The notes under the pieces are model-generated. The model saw nothing but the letters and a program-made list of their open reading frames with translations, did no database searches and had not been told where the DNA came from. From an uncultured Mesocricetibacter sp. (GTDB lineage: Bacteria; Pseudomonadota; Gammaproteobacteria; Enterobacterales; Pasteurellaceae), in contig CAJPST010000002.1 in assembly GCA_905373425.1 (NCBI GenBank), positions 1 to 30,031 of the forward strand: a stretch of DNA of 30,031 bases, given 5' to 3'. Positions within the stretch are counted from its first letter, which is position 1; every line of letters starts with the position of its first letter. A program made the position numbers and the translations under genes. Below, piece by piece: positions 1-7,969 of the stretch.

Positions 1-2
1 AA

Positions 3-530
3 TTATTTTTTAGCGCGCTCGAAAGACTCTAAAATCTCCTTGCGGGCTTCGTTTACATCGCCCCAGCCTTCAACTTTAACCCATTTTCCCGCTTCTAATG
101 CTTTATAACTTTCAAAGAAGTGCTGAATTTGCGCTTTTAACAATGCCGGGATATCACCCACATCTTGAATGTGATCATATTCTTTCGTTAATTTACTGTG
201 TGGAACTGCAATTACTTTTGCATCGCCACCTGCCTCATCGGTCATTTTCAACACGCCGACCGGACGACAACGAATCACTGCACCGGGTTGTAACGGATAC
301 GGTGTCGGCACTAACACATCCACAGGGTCACCGTCAGAAGAAAGCGTATTATTTACATAGCCATAGTTTGCCGGATAAAACATTGCCGTCGCCATAAAAC
401 GGTCAACAAACACCGCGCCGGTTTCTTTATCCACTTCATATTTAATCGGATCGGAATTCGCCGGAATTTCAATTACAGCATAAATATCATCCGGTAATGC
501 TTTGCCAGCAGGTACATTTTCTAAGCCCAT
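3..530 (-). CDS. ppa: Inorganic pyrophosphatase (family I)
   Basis: Soluble cytoplasmic enzyme that hydrolyses pyrophosphate to two phosphates and so pulls forward nucleic acid, tRNA-charging and lipid synthesis. The 175-residue product matches the usual length of bacterial family I enzymes (E. coli 176). The family's metal and substrate residues are visible: E21, K30 and E32 near the start, the YPANYGY segment at 52-58, and the signature DGDPVD at 66-71 with its aspartates. The ATG at 530 is preceded by AAGGAAG at good spacing. The gene is divergent from the glycosyltransferase at 676, and the stop codon lies 3 bases from the window edge, so its downstream context is not visible. Identity is very secure. 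Confidence 0.97.
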   Translation of the reverse strand: MGLENVPAGKALPDDIYAVIEIPANSDPIKYEVDKETGAVFVDRFMATAMFYPANYGYVNNTLSSDGDPVDVLVPTPYPLQPGAVIRCRPVGVLKMTDEAGGDAKVIAVPHSKLTKEYDHIQDVGDIPALLKAQIQHFFESYKALEAGKWVKVEGWGDVNEARKEILESFERAKK

Positions 531-675
531 TTTGCTCTTCCTTTTTGTTTACTTGTTGATAAAAAAAGAATTAATTATAGCTTTGTTTGCCGATTTTGGC
601 TATCAAAAGTGCGGTCATTTTTTCGCTTATTTTTCTATGTTAGAATGACGAAAATTTACTTAAAAGGATACCGAT

Positions 676-1437
676 ATGCCAACTATCAGCGTCGCCATGA
701 TTGTCAAAAATGAAGCGCAAGATCTCGCCCAATGCTTAGAAACCGTTAAAGACTGGGTTAATGAAATCGTGATTTTAGACAGCGGCAGCACTGACAACAC
801 CAAAGAAATCGCCTTAAATTACCATGCCAAATTCTATGAAAACAGCGACTGGCAAGGCTTCGGCAAACAACGCCAACTGGCACAACAATATGTGACCGGT
901 GATTATGTGCTGTGGTTGGATGCGGATGAACGGGTCAGCGACGAATTACGCCGCTCTATTCAAAGTGCGGTGGAAAAAAATCAAGAAAATACGGTCTATC
1001 AAATTCCGCGTTTAAGCGAAGTGTTCGGACGGAAAATTTACCATTCAGGTTGGTATCCCGATTATGTCGTACGCTTATATAAAACCGAATTTGCTCGCTA
1101 CGGAGACGAACTGGTGCACGAAAGAGTACATTATCCCGCTCATGCTACAGTAATAAAATTAACCGGTGACCTGTATCATTACACCTATAAAGATATTCAT
1201 CATTATCTTGTAAAATCGGCGAGTTATGCAAAAGCCTGGGCTACCCAAAAAGCCAACGCCGGTAAAACCGCTACCTTGTTTGACGGGGTAACACATGGGC
1301 TTGGCTGTTTTATAAAAATGTATCTATTGAAAGCCGGTTTTTTAGATGGCAAACAAGGCTTCCTGCTCGCCATTCTCTCCGCCCACTCGACTTTCGTGAA
1401 GTATGCGGATTTATGGGTACGAACAAAAAATAAATAG
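676..1437 (+). CDS. lgtF: Glycosyltransferase family 2, LOS core glucosyltransferase (LgtF/WaaE type)
   Basis: Probably adds a beta-linked glucose to heptose I of the lipooligosaccharide inner core at the cytoplasmic face of the inner membrane. The GT-A nucleotide-binding start (VAMIVKNEA, residues 6-14), the ILDSGSTDNT segment at 33-42 and the metal-binding DAD at 82-84 (WLDADE) place it in family 2. At 253 residues it matches the short LgtF/KdtX/WaaE group; no large membrane region is evident. The ATG follows AAAGGAT at a suitable distance. A perfect USS at 963 is translated in frame as part of QSAVEKN. It is divergent from ppa and followed by sdhE in the same direction. The family call is firm; the exact sugar linkage is inferred from family resemblance. 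Confidence 0.85.
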   Translation: MPTISVAMIVKNEAQDLAQCLETVKDWVNEIVILDSGSTDNTKEIALNYHAKFYENSDWQGFGKQRQLAQQYVTGDYVLWLDADERVSDELRRSIQSAVEKNQENTVYQIPRLSEVFGRKIYHSGWYPDYVVRLYKTEFARYGDELVHERVHYPAHATVIKLTGDLYHYTYKDIHHYLVKSASYAKAWATQKANAGKTATLFDGVTHGLGCFIKMYLLKAGFLDGKQGFLLAILSAHSTFVKYADLWVRTKNK

Positions 1438-1483
1438 AGAAAAGTGCGGTCGTTTTTTCGCTATTTTTTTTAAAATTTCCCGC

Positions 1484-1489
1484 TATAAT
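1484..1489 (+). promoter_or_regulatory. Candidate -10 box upstream of sdhE
   Basis: A perfect TATAAT sits 28 bases upstream of the sdhE start codon, just after an extended USS at 1442. No good -35 box is seen at 16-18 bases spacing, so the assignment rests on the -10 alone. Confidence 0.4.
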
Positions 1490-1516
1490 GTTTTACCTAA
1501 ATTAAGGGATAAAAAA

Positions 1517-1780
1517 ATGGCAGAGGATAACAAATACAATAAATTCCGCATTGAATGGGATTGCCGACGCGGAATGTTGGAATTGGATAATGTGATTATG
1601 CCGTTTTTTCGGCAACACTTTGATGATTTGTCCGAACCACAGAAAGCGGTTTTTGTACGGCTATTGGCGTGTACCGATCTACAACTTTTTTCTTGGTTTT
1701 TTAACCGCGTGGCAGCACCCGATGACGAATTACAACAAATGATTGCCCATATCCAACTCAGCCTGGGTTTAAGCGAATAA
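1517..1780 (+). CDS. sdhE: SdhE/CptB family FAD assembly factor
   Basis: Small cytoplasmic protein (87 residues; E. coli SdhE is 88) of the family that promotes covalent attachment of FAD to the flavoprotein subunits of succinate dehydrogenase and fumarate reductase. The family's RGxxE core is present as RRGMLELD at residues 17-24, followed by the helical bundle segment with the Phe- and Leu-rich FVRLLACTDLQLFSWFF region. I chose the ATG at 1517, preceded by TTAAGGGATAA; upstream in-frame starts would add 38 residues that do not resemble the family and would overlap the glycosyltransferase gene. The downstream neighbour is the rpoE operon, separated by a sigma-E promoter. Confidence 0.9.
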   Translation: MAEDNKYNKFRIEWDCRRGMLELDNVIMPFFRQHFDDLSEPQKAVFVRLLACTDLQLFSWFFNRVAAPDDELQQMIAHIQLSLGLSE

Positions 1781-1810
1781 TAAAAATTTGGGTGACCGTT
1801 TTAAATTTTT

Positions 1811-1837
1811 GAACTTTTTCTAAATCAAGTGCTCTAA
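1811..1837 (+). promoter_or_regulatory. Sigma-E promoter of rpoE
   Basis: GAACTT at 1811-1816 and TCTAA at 1833-1837, 16 bases apart, match the sigma-E consensus (GGAACTT, then TCTAA). The boxes lie about 53 bases upstream of the rpoE ATG, where autoregulation of this operon is known in enterobacteria. Confidence 0.8.
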
Positions 1838-1889
1838 CCCAGTACAGGAGCTTGCTGTCTTGGATATTGGAGCTGATATAAGAGGTTAT

Positions 1890-2465
1890 ATGGCTGAACA
1901 GCTAACAGATCAGGCTTTGGTAGAAAGAGTACAGCAGGGAGATAAAAAAGCCTTTAATTTGTTGGTTTCCCGCTATCAAAATAAAGTAGCCGGGCTTTTA
2001 ACCCGTTATGTGCCACGTAATGATATTCCTGATGTTGTACAGGAAAGCTTCATTAAAGCGTATCGCTCAATTGAGTCTTTCCGTGGCGAAAGCGCTTTCT
2101 ACACATGGCTTTACCGAATTGCCGTTAATACGGCAAAAAATTATTTAACCGCTCAAGGGCGTCGCCCACCAAATGAAGATATTCTGGCGGAAGAAGCGGA
2201 AACTTATGATGCAGGCGGTAATTTACGGGATGTGGAAACTCCGGAAAATTTGATGTTATCCGCCGAATTGAAGCAAATCGTATTTGATACTATAAACGGT
2301 TTGCAGGAAGAATTGAAAACAGCAATAACACTACGCGAAATTGAAGGATTGAGTTACGAAGAAATCGCCGATATTATGGATTGTCCTGTCGGTACGGTGC
2401 GTTCAAGAATTTTTAGAGCGCGCGAGATTTTAGAAAGTAAAATCAACCCATTGATTCAACGTTAA
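1890..2465 (+). CDS. rpoE: RNA polymerase sigma factor RpoE (sigma-E)
   Basis: ECF sigma factor that directs RNA polymerase to envelope-stress genes. The 191-residue product equals E. coli RpoE in length and is recognisably collinear with it: region 2 contains the DVVQESFIKAYR and FYTWLYRIAVNTAKNYL segments, and region 4 contains LSYEEIADIMDCPVGTVRSR, which forms the -35-binding helix-turn-helix. The start at 1890 (MAEQLTDQ) is supported by AGAGG four bases upstream and by family length; a TTG-initiated extension from 1860 is unlikely. It is the first gene of the rpoE-rseA-rseB-rseC operon, lies 35 bases before rseA, and is probably transcribed from the sigma-E promoter at 1811. Its activity should be held down by the product of the next gene. 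Confidence 0.97.
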   Translation: MAEQLTDQALVERVQQGDKKAFNLLVSRYQNKVAGLLTRYVPRNDIPDVVQESFIKAYRSIESFRGESAFYTWLYRIAVNTAKNYLTAQGRRPPNEDILAEEAETYDAGGNLRDVETPENLMLSAELKQIVFDTINGLQEELKTAITLREIEGLSYEEIADIMDCPVGTVRSRIFRAREILESKINPLIQR

Positions 2466-2500
2466 TGATTAGTTAAAAAAACACAACTCTGAGGTGTATA

Positions 2501-3058
2501 ATGCAAAAAGAGTTACTTTCAGCATATATTGATGGTGAACAAGTAAGTAACGAATTTACTGCAAAATTATGTCAAGATGTCGAGCTACAACAAAGCTGGA
2601 CAAACTATCATATGGTCCGTTCCGTAATTCGTGACGAAAGCGAAGTAATTTTAGGCACTGATTTTACGGCAAAAATGTCTGCATTAATTGATGCGGAGCC
2701 GGTTATTCAGGTTTCCCAACCAACACCGGAAGAGGCGGAAAAACTACCGTTTATGCAAAAAATGCGTAGTTTGTTATTCCCTCTTGCCCAAATCGGCGTA
2801 GCAGCAGCGGTTTGTTTAGTAGCAGTGTGGGGAGTGCAATCATTTAACGTCGGCGGTAGTGCTCAAAAAGATGTGCCGGTGTTACAAACTTCGCCGTTTA
2901 ATAGCGGAGTTCAAGAGGTCAGTTATAATGCGCCTGCAAAAGACGTTGTGACAACAGAGCAGCTTGAACAGAAAAACAAACGCATTGGTGTAATGTTGCA
3001 AAATTATGAATTACAACGCCGTATTTATGCGGATAATCAAACGCAACAAGGCAAATAA
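2501..3058 (+). CDS. rseA: Anti-sigma-E factor RseA
   Basis: Inner-membrane anti-sigma factor that holds RpoE until DegS and RseP cut it. Residues 1-90 form the cytoplasmic sigma-binding domain (MQKELLSAYIDGE start), about 92-114 is a single membrane segment, and the rest is periplasmic. The segment from P126 to S141 aligns with the E. coli region around the DegS cut site, placing V140-S141 at the position of E. coli V148-S149. The later RRIGV-like stretch (KRIGVMLQNYELQRR) resembles the RseB-binding segment. At 185 residues it is about 30 shorter than E. coli RseA, missing the Gln-rich C-terminal tail. The ATG is preceded by GAGGTG at four bases. Confidence 0.93.
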   Translation: MQKELLSAYIDGEQVSNEFTAKLCQDVELQQSWTNYHMVRSVIRDESEVILGTDFTAKMSALIDAEPVIQVSQPTPEEAEKLPFMQKMRSLLFPLAQIGVAAAVCLVAVWGVQSFNVGGSAQKDVPVLQTSPFNSGVQEVSYNAPAKDVVTTEQLEQKNKRIGVMLQNYELQRRIYADNQTQQGK

Positions 3059-3078
3059 CGCTATTAATGAATATTTTG

Positions 3079-3102
3079 TTCACCACCATTTTTGGTGGTG
3101 AA
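3079..3102 (+). other. Hairpin between rseA and rseB
   Basis: A perfect 10-bp inverted repeat (TTCACCACCA, loop TTTT, TGGTGGTGAA) occupies the 68-base gap between rseA and rseB. It is followed by a broken T tract (TTTGTTT). It could be a weak terminator, an RNA stability element, or an attenuator that lowers rseB and rseC relative to rpoE and rseA. Confidence 0.75.
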
Positions 3103-3126
3103 TTTGTTTACACGGAATTTTAAATT

Positions 3127-4095
3127 ATGCGAAAAACGTTGTTTCTTTTAACCGCACTTTTCTCTGTGCCACTGTTGGCTATGTTTCCGGCTTCCGTTTC
3201 GGCGACGCAAGAGTTATCGGCTAAGCAGTTAGTTGAACAAATGGCGAAAGCTAACAAACAACTTAATTATGAATTGGTTTTCGTGCAAACCGGTCCCGTC
3301 AGCATAGATGCGTGGCGCTATCGTCATTTATATCAGAATGATACTGTTTATGCCCAATTGACTACACTAGACGGAGTGAAACAGGAAATCATCCAACGCA
3401 ATAACCTGATTAGCTATTTTCAAGGCAATTATCAACCCTTTACGATTAACTCCAACCGTATTGTAGATAGCCTTCCAAGCATTTTGTATGGTAATTTCGA
3501 GCAACTAGCCCAATATTATGACTTTGTTAAAAGCGGACGTAACCGTGTTGCGGATCGCTTGGTGCAAACGGTAAAAATTCTGCCGAAAGATAACTTTCGG
3601 TATCAATATATTATTTTTATTGATGAGGAAAATCATTTATTACTACGCAGCGATATGTTAGATCGTGATGGTAACCTGCTTGAACAGTTCCGCGTAGTGA
3701 ATTTTTATCTCGGCGATGAATTAAACGAACTACCCGTTTATCTGAATAAAATGCCTTTTCCGCCTTTATTAGCCGATAAAAAAACCGCAACAAAAACCAT
3801 CAAAGAGTGGGATACAAGTTGGTTGCCGCAAGGTTTCACTCTAATAAATGAAGATACTAAAACGGAAGAAAGCTCCGGTAATGTGATTGAAAGTCGCCTA
3901 TTCAGTGATGGCTTGTTTTCCTTTACGTTGTATGTTTCCAACAGTATTCTGCCGACAGAACAAGAGAATGTCTGGCGACAAGGGGCAAACACCATTTATA
4001 GCGAAAATATGAACGGTAAGGAAATTACTCTCATCGGTCAGATACCTGTCAGTACGGCAAAACGTATCGTGCAAGATATTAAATTTAAACAATGA
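3127..4095 (+). CDS. rseB: Sigma-E regulatory protein RseB (MucB)
   Basis: Periplasmic protein that binds RseA and shields it from DegS, and senses mislocalised lipopolysaccharide or lipoprotein. The 322-residue product (E. coli 318) starts with a Sec signal peptide of about 26 residues ending near ASVSA. The mature protein has the N-terminal lipid-binding fold, seen in LNYELVFV, YRHLYQND, IVDSLPSILYGNF and LLDRDGNLLEQFRVVNF-type stretches, and the C-terminal domain with WLPQGF and SRLFSDGLFSF, ending TAKRIVQDIKFKQ as in E. coli. A USS at 3151 is embedded in the signal peptide, read as Thr-Ala-Leu. The Shine-Dalgarno sequence is weak (GGAA), in keeping with lower output than rseA. Confidence 0.93.
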   Translation: MRKTLFLLTALFSVPLLAMFPASVSATQELSAKQLVEQMAKANKQLNYELVFVQTGPVSIDAWRYRHLYQNDTVYAQLTTLDGVKQEIIQRNNLISYFQGNYQPFTINSNRIVDSLPSILYGNFEQLAQYYDFVKSGRNRVADRLVQTVKILPKDNFRYQYIIFIDEENHLLLRSDMLDRDGNLLEQFRVVNFYLGDELNELPVYLNKMPFPPLLADKKTATKTIKEWDTSWLPQGFTLINEDTKTEESSGNVIESRLFSDGLFSFTLYVSNSILPTEQENVWRQGANTIYSENMNGKEITLIGQIPVSTAKRIVQDIKFKQ

Positions 4096-4106
4096 GTTAG
4101 CTGATT

Positions 4107-4538
4107 ATGATGACTGAAAAGGGCGTAGTAATTGCCTATCAAGAAGGTATCGCCACCGTAAAATGCCAATCACAAAGCGCATGTGGTAGCTGTAGTGCAA
4201 AAACAGCCTGCGGAACAACCGCACTTTCTGAATTGACTGGGGAACCTGGCGAACACATCTTCATGGTTACGACTATCACTCCGCTTAAAGCCGGACAACA
4301 GGTCGAAATCGGATTATCCGAACGTTCCCTACTGTTATCGGCATTATTGCTTTATGTCGTGCCCTTATTAACGATTTTAGTCACAACCCTTATCAGCAGC
4401 CAACTTTTTGACAATGAACTGTTCAGTGTAATTTTAATCTTTTTTTTCACCGCACTTTCATTCATTGCTGTACGTTCTTATGCAAAGAAACTAAATAAAA
4501 AATCGGCGTATCAGCCGATTTTATTAAGAGTTTTGTAA
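4107..4538 (+). CDS. rseC: RseC/MucC family membrane protein
   Basis: Last gene of the sigma-E operon. The 143-residue inner-membrane protein has the family's N-terminal cysteine cluster (CQSQSACGSCSAKTACG, residues about 14-30) and two membrane segments near 72-92 and 100-120. RseC positively affects sigma-E activity in E. coli, and related RnfH-cluster or SoxR-reducing proteins share the cysteine-rich region; its biochemical role is not settled. Two adjacent ATG codons (4107, 4110) are possible starts with no strong ribosome site, so coupling to rseB, which ends 11 bases upstream, is likely. USS copies at 4218 and 4449 are translated as Thr-Ala-Leu. The 3' end of the coding sequence forms a transcription terminator. 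Confidence 0.9.
   Translation: MMTEKGVVIAYQEGIATVKCQSQSACGSCSAKTACGTTALSELTGEPGEHIFMVTTITPLKAGQQVEIGLSERSLLLSALLLYVVPLLTILVTTLISSQLFDNELFSVILIFFFTALSFIAVRSYAKKLNKKSAYQPILLRVL
4499..4522. terminator. Bidirectional terminator inside the 3' end of rseC
   Basis: AAAATCGGC (4499-4507) and GCCGATTTT (4514-4522) pair over a 6-base loop. On the minus strand the stem is followed by TTTTTTATTT, a good terminator for greB; on the plus strand the tail is TTTTATTAAG. The stem lies wholly within the last codons of rseC. Confidence 0.8.
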
Positions 4539-4558
4539 AAGTGCGGTCAGTTTTTGGC

Positions 4559-5035
4559 TTATTTTTCATACCAAATACGATTCACGTAAAACGTCATTCT
4601 GCCCGATGGCGTATCTACTTTTACTTCGTCATCCACCGCCTTACCGATTAATGCACGAGCTACCGGCGAATCAACAGAAATCCAATTTTTGGCAGGATCA
4701 AATTCATCGCAACCGACTATCCGATATTGTTTCAGTTCGCCGTCTTCAGTTTCCAATTCAATCCACGCCCCAAAAAACACTTTGCCTTCCTGACGCACAT
4801 GATAATCTACAATTTGTAACACTTCTAGCCGTTTCATCAAAAAGCGCACGCGCCGATCGATTTCACGTAAACGCCGTTTGCCGTAAATATATTCTGCATT
4901 CTCGCTACGATCGCCTAATGCGGCTGCTTCCGACACCGCTTGAGTTACTTTCGGACGCTCCTCTTTCCAGAGAAATTTCAGTTCCTGATCCAGTATATTC
5001 CAACCTTCTCTGGTAATGTAATTTGATTTTGCCAT
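4559..5035 (-). CDS. greB: Transcription elongation factor GreB
   Basis: Binds the secondary channel of RNA polymerase and stimulates cleavage of backtracked transcripts. The 158 residues match E. coli GreB exactly in length. The N-terminal coiled coil carries the catalytic acidic loop GDRSENAEY at about 41-49 (Asp and Glu at its tip), and the basic KRRLREIDRRVRFLMKRLE helix that distinguishes GreB from GreA follows. The C-terminal FKBP-like domain holds the VDSPVARALIGK and TPSGRMTFYV strands. The ATG at 5035 is preceded by AAGGA on the minus strand. It is convergent with rseC and divergent from tex; the greB-tex pairing is also found in enterobacteria. Confidence 0.96.
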   Translation of the reverse strand: MAKSNYITREGWNILDQELKFLWKEERPKVTQAVSEAAALGDRSENAEYIYGKRRLREIDRRVRFLMKRLEVLQIVDYHVRQEGKVFFGAWIELETEDGELKQYRIVGCDEFDPAKNWISVDSPVARALIGKAVDDEVKVDTPSGRMTFYVNRIWYEK

Positions 5036-5148
5036 AAAAAATCCTTCCTAAATTGCGCGAAATTATACCCTAAAAGGAACAAAAATTTGAGCCGCTTGTC
5101 GAAAACCAGTATCCTATGCGGAATTTTTCAATAGTAAGAAGTAACACA

Positions 5149-7461
5149 ATGTTAAATCAACAAATCAGTCAAACCATCGCTGCCGAACTGAACGTGCAGC
5201 CAAATCAAATTTTCGCCGCCATTCAACTGCTTGACGACGGCAATACCATTCCGTTTATCGCCCGTTATCGTAAAGAAGTCACCGGTGGGCTGGACGATAC
5301 GCAATTGCGCCATTTCGAAACCCGTTTAATTTATCTTCGTGAACTGGAAGAGCGCCGCCAAACCATTTTGAAATCCATTGAAGAACAGGGCAAACTCACC
5401 GATGAGCTACGCGACAAAATCTTGCAGACCGAAAGCAAAACGGAGCTGGAAGATTTATATTTGCCGTATAAACCGAAACGCCGTACCAAAGGACAAATTG
5501 CCGTTGAAGCAGGGCTTGAGCCATTGGCGGATTTGCTTTGGAACGAACCGAATCACGATCCTGAAACTACTGCCGCGGATTATATTAACGCGGAGAAAGG
5601 CTTTGCCGACATCAAATCAGTGTTAGACGGTGCACGTTATATTCTGATGGAACGTTTTGCCGAAGATGCCGCACTGCTTGCGAAAGTGCGACAATATTTA
5701 AGTCAAAGTGCGGTCATTTTTTCTCGCGTTTTGGAAGGCAAAGAGGCGGAAGGTATCAAATTCCAGGATTATTTCGACCATCAGGAACCGCTACGCAACG
5801 TACCATCTCACCGTGCACTGGCGATGTTCCGTGGACGCAATGAAGGCATTTTACAACTTGGCTTAAACGCTGATCCCGATGCAGAAGAAAGTAGTCGTCA
5901 CAGCTATTGTGAAGAAATTATTCGCGAGCATTTAGGCGTACGCCTCGCTAATCAAGCGGCAGACAAATGGCGTGAACAGGTAATTAGCTGGACATGGAAA
6001 ATTAAAGTAGCGCTACATTTGGAAACCGAATTGATGGGGGCTTTACGCGAAAAGGCGGAAGAGGAAGCGATTGGTGTTTTCGCCCGCAACCTAAGCGCAC
6101 TTTTAATGGCTGCGCCGGCGGGAGCGAAAAATACTATGGGGCTAGATCCGGGACTGCGTACCGGAGTGAAAGTGGCAGTTGTGGATAACACCGGAAAACT
6201 GCTCGCCACGGATACCATTTATCCACACACCGGACAACTGAATGCGGCGCAACTCAGTATTTACAAGCTAATTAAACAGCACAATGTAGAACTGATTGCC
6301 ATCGGTAACGGCACCGCCTCACGCGAAACTGAACGTTTCGCCAAAGAAGTGATTAAAGAAATCAGCGAACATAAACCGCAAACCGTCGTGGTAAGTGAAG
6401 CGGGAGCGTCGGTGTATTCTGCTTCCGAATTGGCAGCGGCAGAATTCCCTGAGTTGGATGTGTCGTTGCGGGGGGCGGTCTCTATCGCACGCCGCCTGCA
6501 AGATCCGCTTGCCGAGCTGGTGAAAATCGAACCGAAGGCTATCGGCGTAGGGCAATATCAACATGATGTCAACCAAAGCCAATTAGCGCGTAAACTGGAT
6601 GCCGTGGTGGAAGACTGTGTAAATGCCGTTGGCGTTGATTTGAATACTGCTTCCGTCGCATTGTTGGCGCGGGTGGCGGGTATGAGCAAAACGCTAGCAC
6701 AAAATATCGTCGCTTACCGCGATGACAACGGTCGTTTTGACAGCCGGGAGCAGTTGAAAAAAGTACCACGCCTCGGGCCTAAGGCCTTTGAACAGTGTGC
6801 CGGTTTTATGCGTATTACTAATGGCAAAAATCCGCTTGATGCCTCCGGTGTCCACCCGGAAGCCTATGCAGTGGTGGAAAAAATCCTGCGTGCCACCGAA
6901 CAATCCATTCAAGACTTAATGGGCAATGCCTCCGTTGTACGCCAATTGGATGCCAAGCAGTTTACTGATGAACAGTTCGGTTTACCGACAGTACAAGATA
7001 TTTTCAAAGAGCTGGAAAAACCGGGACGCGATCCGCGCGGTGAATTTAAAACTGCTGTTTTCATGGACGGCGTGGAGGAAATCACCGATCTGAAAGCAGG
7101 TATGATTTTAGAAGGCACGATTACCAATGTCACCAACTTTGGGGCTTTTGTTGATATCGGTGTACATCAGGATGGCTTGGTGCATATTTCATCGTTGTCC
7201 GATAAATTCGTGGAAGACCCGCATCAAGTGGTAAAAACCGGTGATGTGGTGAAAGTAAAAGTATTGGAAGTGGATGTTGCACGCAAGCGTATTGCGCTGA
7301 CCATGCGGTTAGACGAAAGTACCGTGAAAAACAACGAAAAAACCAACCGCACTTTAAGTACCAAACCGCGCTCGCAAACACAGCGTTCAGAGCGCAATTC
7401 GCACAACAACAGCGCAATGGGTAACGCGTTTGCCGACGCACTAAAAAATTGGAAGAAGTGA
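5149..7461 (+). CDS. tex: Tex family RNA-binding transcription accessory protein (YhgF)
   Basis: Large cytoplasmic RNA-binding protein (770 residues) conserved through bacteria and linked to transcription and virulence-gene expression. Domains in order: N-terminal helical Tex domain (about 1-320), a YqgF/RNase H-like domain starting at LDPGLRTGVK near 330, a double helix-hairpin-helix region near 495-560 (GVDLNTASVALLARVAG, then RLGPKAFEQCAGF), and a C-terminal S1 RNA-binding domain near 645-718 with GTITNVTNFGAFVDIG and DGLVHIS. A low-complexity basic tail follows. I chose the ATG at 5149 (MLNQQISQ) to match family start; it has only a weak AAGAAG ribosome site. USS copies lie at 5706 and 7346. 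Confidence 0.95.
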   Translation: MLNQQISQTIAAELNVQPNQIFAAIQLLDDGNTIPFIARYRKEVTGGLDDTQLRHFETRLIYLRELEERRQTILKSIEEQGKLTDELRDKILQTESKTELEDLYLPYKPKRRTKGQIAVEAGLEPLADLLWNEPNHDPETTAADYINAEKGFADIKSVLDGARYILMERFAEDAALLAKVRQYLSQSAVIFSRVLEGKEAEGIKFQDYFDHQEPLRNVPSHRALAMFRGRNEGILQLGLNADPDAEESSRHSYCEEIIREHLGVRLANQAADKWREQVISWTWKIKVALHLETELMGALREKAEEEAIGVFARNLSALLMAAPAGAKNTMGLDPGLRTGVKVAVVDNTGKLLATDTIYPHTGQLNAAQLSIYKLIKQHNVELIAIGNGTASRETERFAKEVIKEISEHKPQTVVVSEAGASVYSASELAAAEFPELDVSLRGAVSIARRLQDPLAELVKIEPKAIGVGQYQHDVNQSQLARKLDAVVEDCVNAVGVDLNTASVALLARVAGMSKTLAQNIVAYRDDNGRFDSREQLKKVPRLGPKAFEQCAGFMRITNGKNPLDASGVHPEAYAVVEKILRATEQSIQDLMGNASVVRQLDAKQFTDEQFGLPTVQDIFKELEKPGRDPRGEFKTAVFMDGVEEITDLKAGMILEGTITNVTNFGAFVDIGVHQDGLVHISSLSDKFVEDPHQVVKTGDVVKVKVLEVDVARKRIALTMRLDESTVKNNEKTNRTLSTKPRSQTQRSERNSHNNSAMGNAFADALKNWKK

Positions 7462-7501
7462 TTTACTCATCTCTTTAAGTGATACGCCCCTATAGGAAAA
7501 A

Positions 7502-7537
7502 GTGCGGTTAGAATTTCTCGAATTTTTTCTACCGCAC
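7502..7537. repeat. Inverted USS pair downstream of tex
   Basis: GTGCGGT-t-AGAA (7502-7513) pairs with TTCT-ACCGCAC (7527-7537). The upstream arm belongs to a perfect USS, the downstream arm to a copy ending CCTT. The T tract lies inside the loop on the plus strand but after the stem on the minus strand, so it may act poorly as a tex terminator. Confidence 0.55.
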
Positions 7538-7542
7538 CTTGC

Positions 7543-7576
7543 TATAATAACCTCACTTATTCCCTGCAAAGGGAAT
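7543..7576 (+). promoter_or_regulatory. Candidate promoter and leader hairpin of the DUF406 gene at 7628
   Basis: A perfect TATAAT at 7543-7548 would start RNA near 7555. The new transcript would begin almost at once with ATTCCCT-GCAA-AGGGAAT (7559-7576), a 7-bp stem closed by a GNRA-type tetraloop. No good -35 box is visible. Such a 5' stem may stabilise the message. Confidence 0.45.
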
Positions 7577-7627
7577 GTTTTTCGGTCAATAGGCAAACAA
7601 GTGTCGAAACAACAAAGGACGGCAAAG

Positions 7628-7930
7628 ATGAACACAACACATAAAACAATGCAACAAAAAGCGGCAGAAGCACATAATGCCTGCCGCTTAAAAGGTGATT
7701 CTATGTTGGATAACAACGATTGCAGTATTGCGTTTAATGCCGTTTACGACAGCGAGGCACAAGCATGTGCAGCATTGGCCTATTTCACTGAAAAAGCAGA
7801 AGCCGTTGAAACCGAACCCTGCGAAATTGAAAGTGAAATCACCGCATTAGACGACGGTTTTCTGTTAATTATACAAATTACCTTTTGCTGCCAAGCCGAA
7901 GTGGTTCTGTTCCAGATGGCAGTGCGTTAG
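7628..7930 (+). CDS. DUF406 (YfcZ/YiiS family) protein, copy 1
   Basis: Small protein of 100 residues of unknown function in the YfcZ/YiiS (DUF406) family. The family's pattern is clear: MLDNNDC in the N-terminal part, then FTEKAEAVETEPCEIE, then the terminal CQAEVVLFQMAVR block. It keeps several cysteines, including the EPC and CCQAE positions, but lacks the usual N-terminal CxxC-type cluster seen in the second copy at 15609. The ATG at 7628 follows AAAGGA at eight bases; a longer reading frame upstream lacks support. A terminator overlaps the stop codon. The two copies in this window are about 8 kb apart in opposite orientation and clearly diverged. No function can be assigned. Confidence 0.85.
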   Translation: MNTTHKTMQQKAAEAHNACRLKGDSMLDNNDCSIAFNAVYDSEAQACAALAYFTEKAEAVETEPCEIESEITALDDGFLLIIQITFCCQAEVVLFQMAVR

Positions 7931-7967
7931 ATTGACAAAATCGGCTGAAAATCTACCGCACTTTTTT
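7921..7967 (+). terminator. Terminator overlapping the DUF406 stop codon, built from a USS
   Basis: AGTGCGTTAGATT (7921-7933, containing the TAG stop) pairs with AATCTACCGCACT (7949-7961) in 12 of 13 positions, followed by a run of six or more T. The downstream arm is part of the perfect USS at 7955. Confidence 0.75.
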
Positions 7968-7969
7968 AT

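Noticed and set aside
676..1437. Phase-variable simple repeats in the LOS glycosyltransferase gene, as found in some Haemophilus LOS genes.
   Set aside because: No tetranucleotide or long homopolymer run is present in the gene or its upstream region.
5149..7461. Several long reading frames opposite to tex, and similar ones opposite to fruB, fruA and kefB/C.
   Set aside because: They lack ribosome sites and family resemblance and are explained by the codon pattern of the real gene on the other strand.
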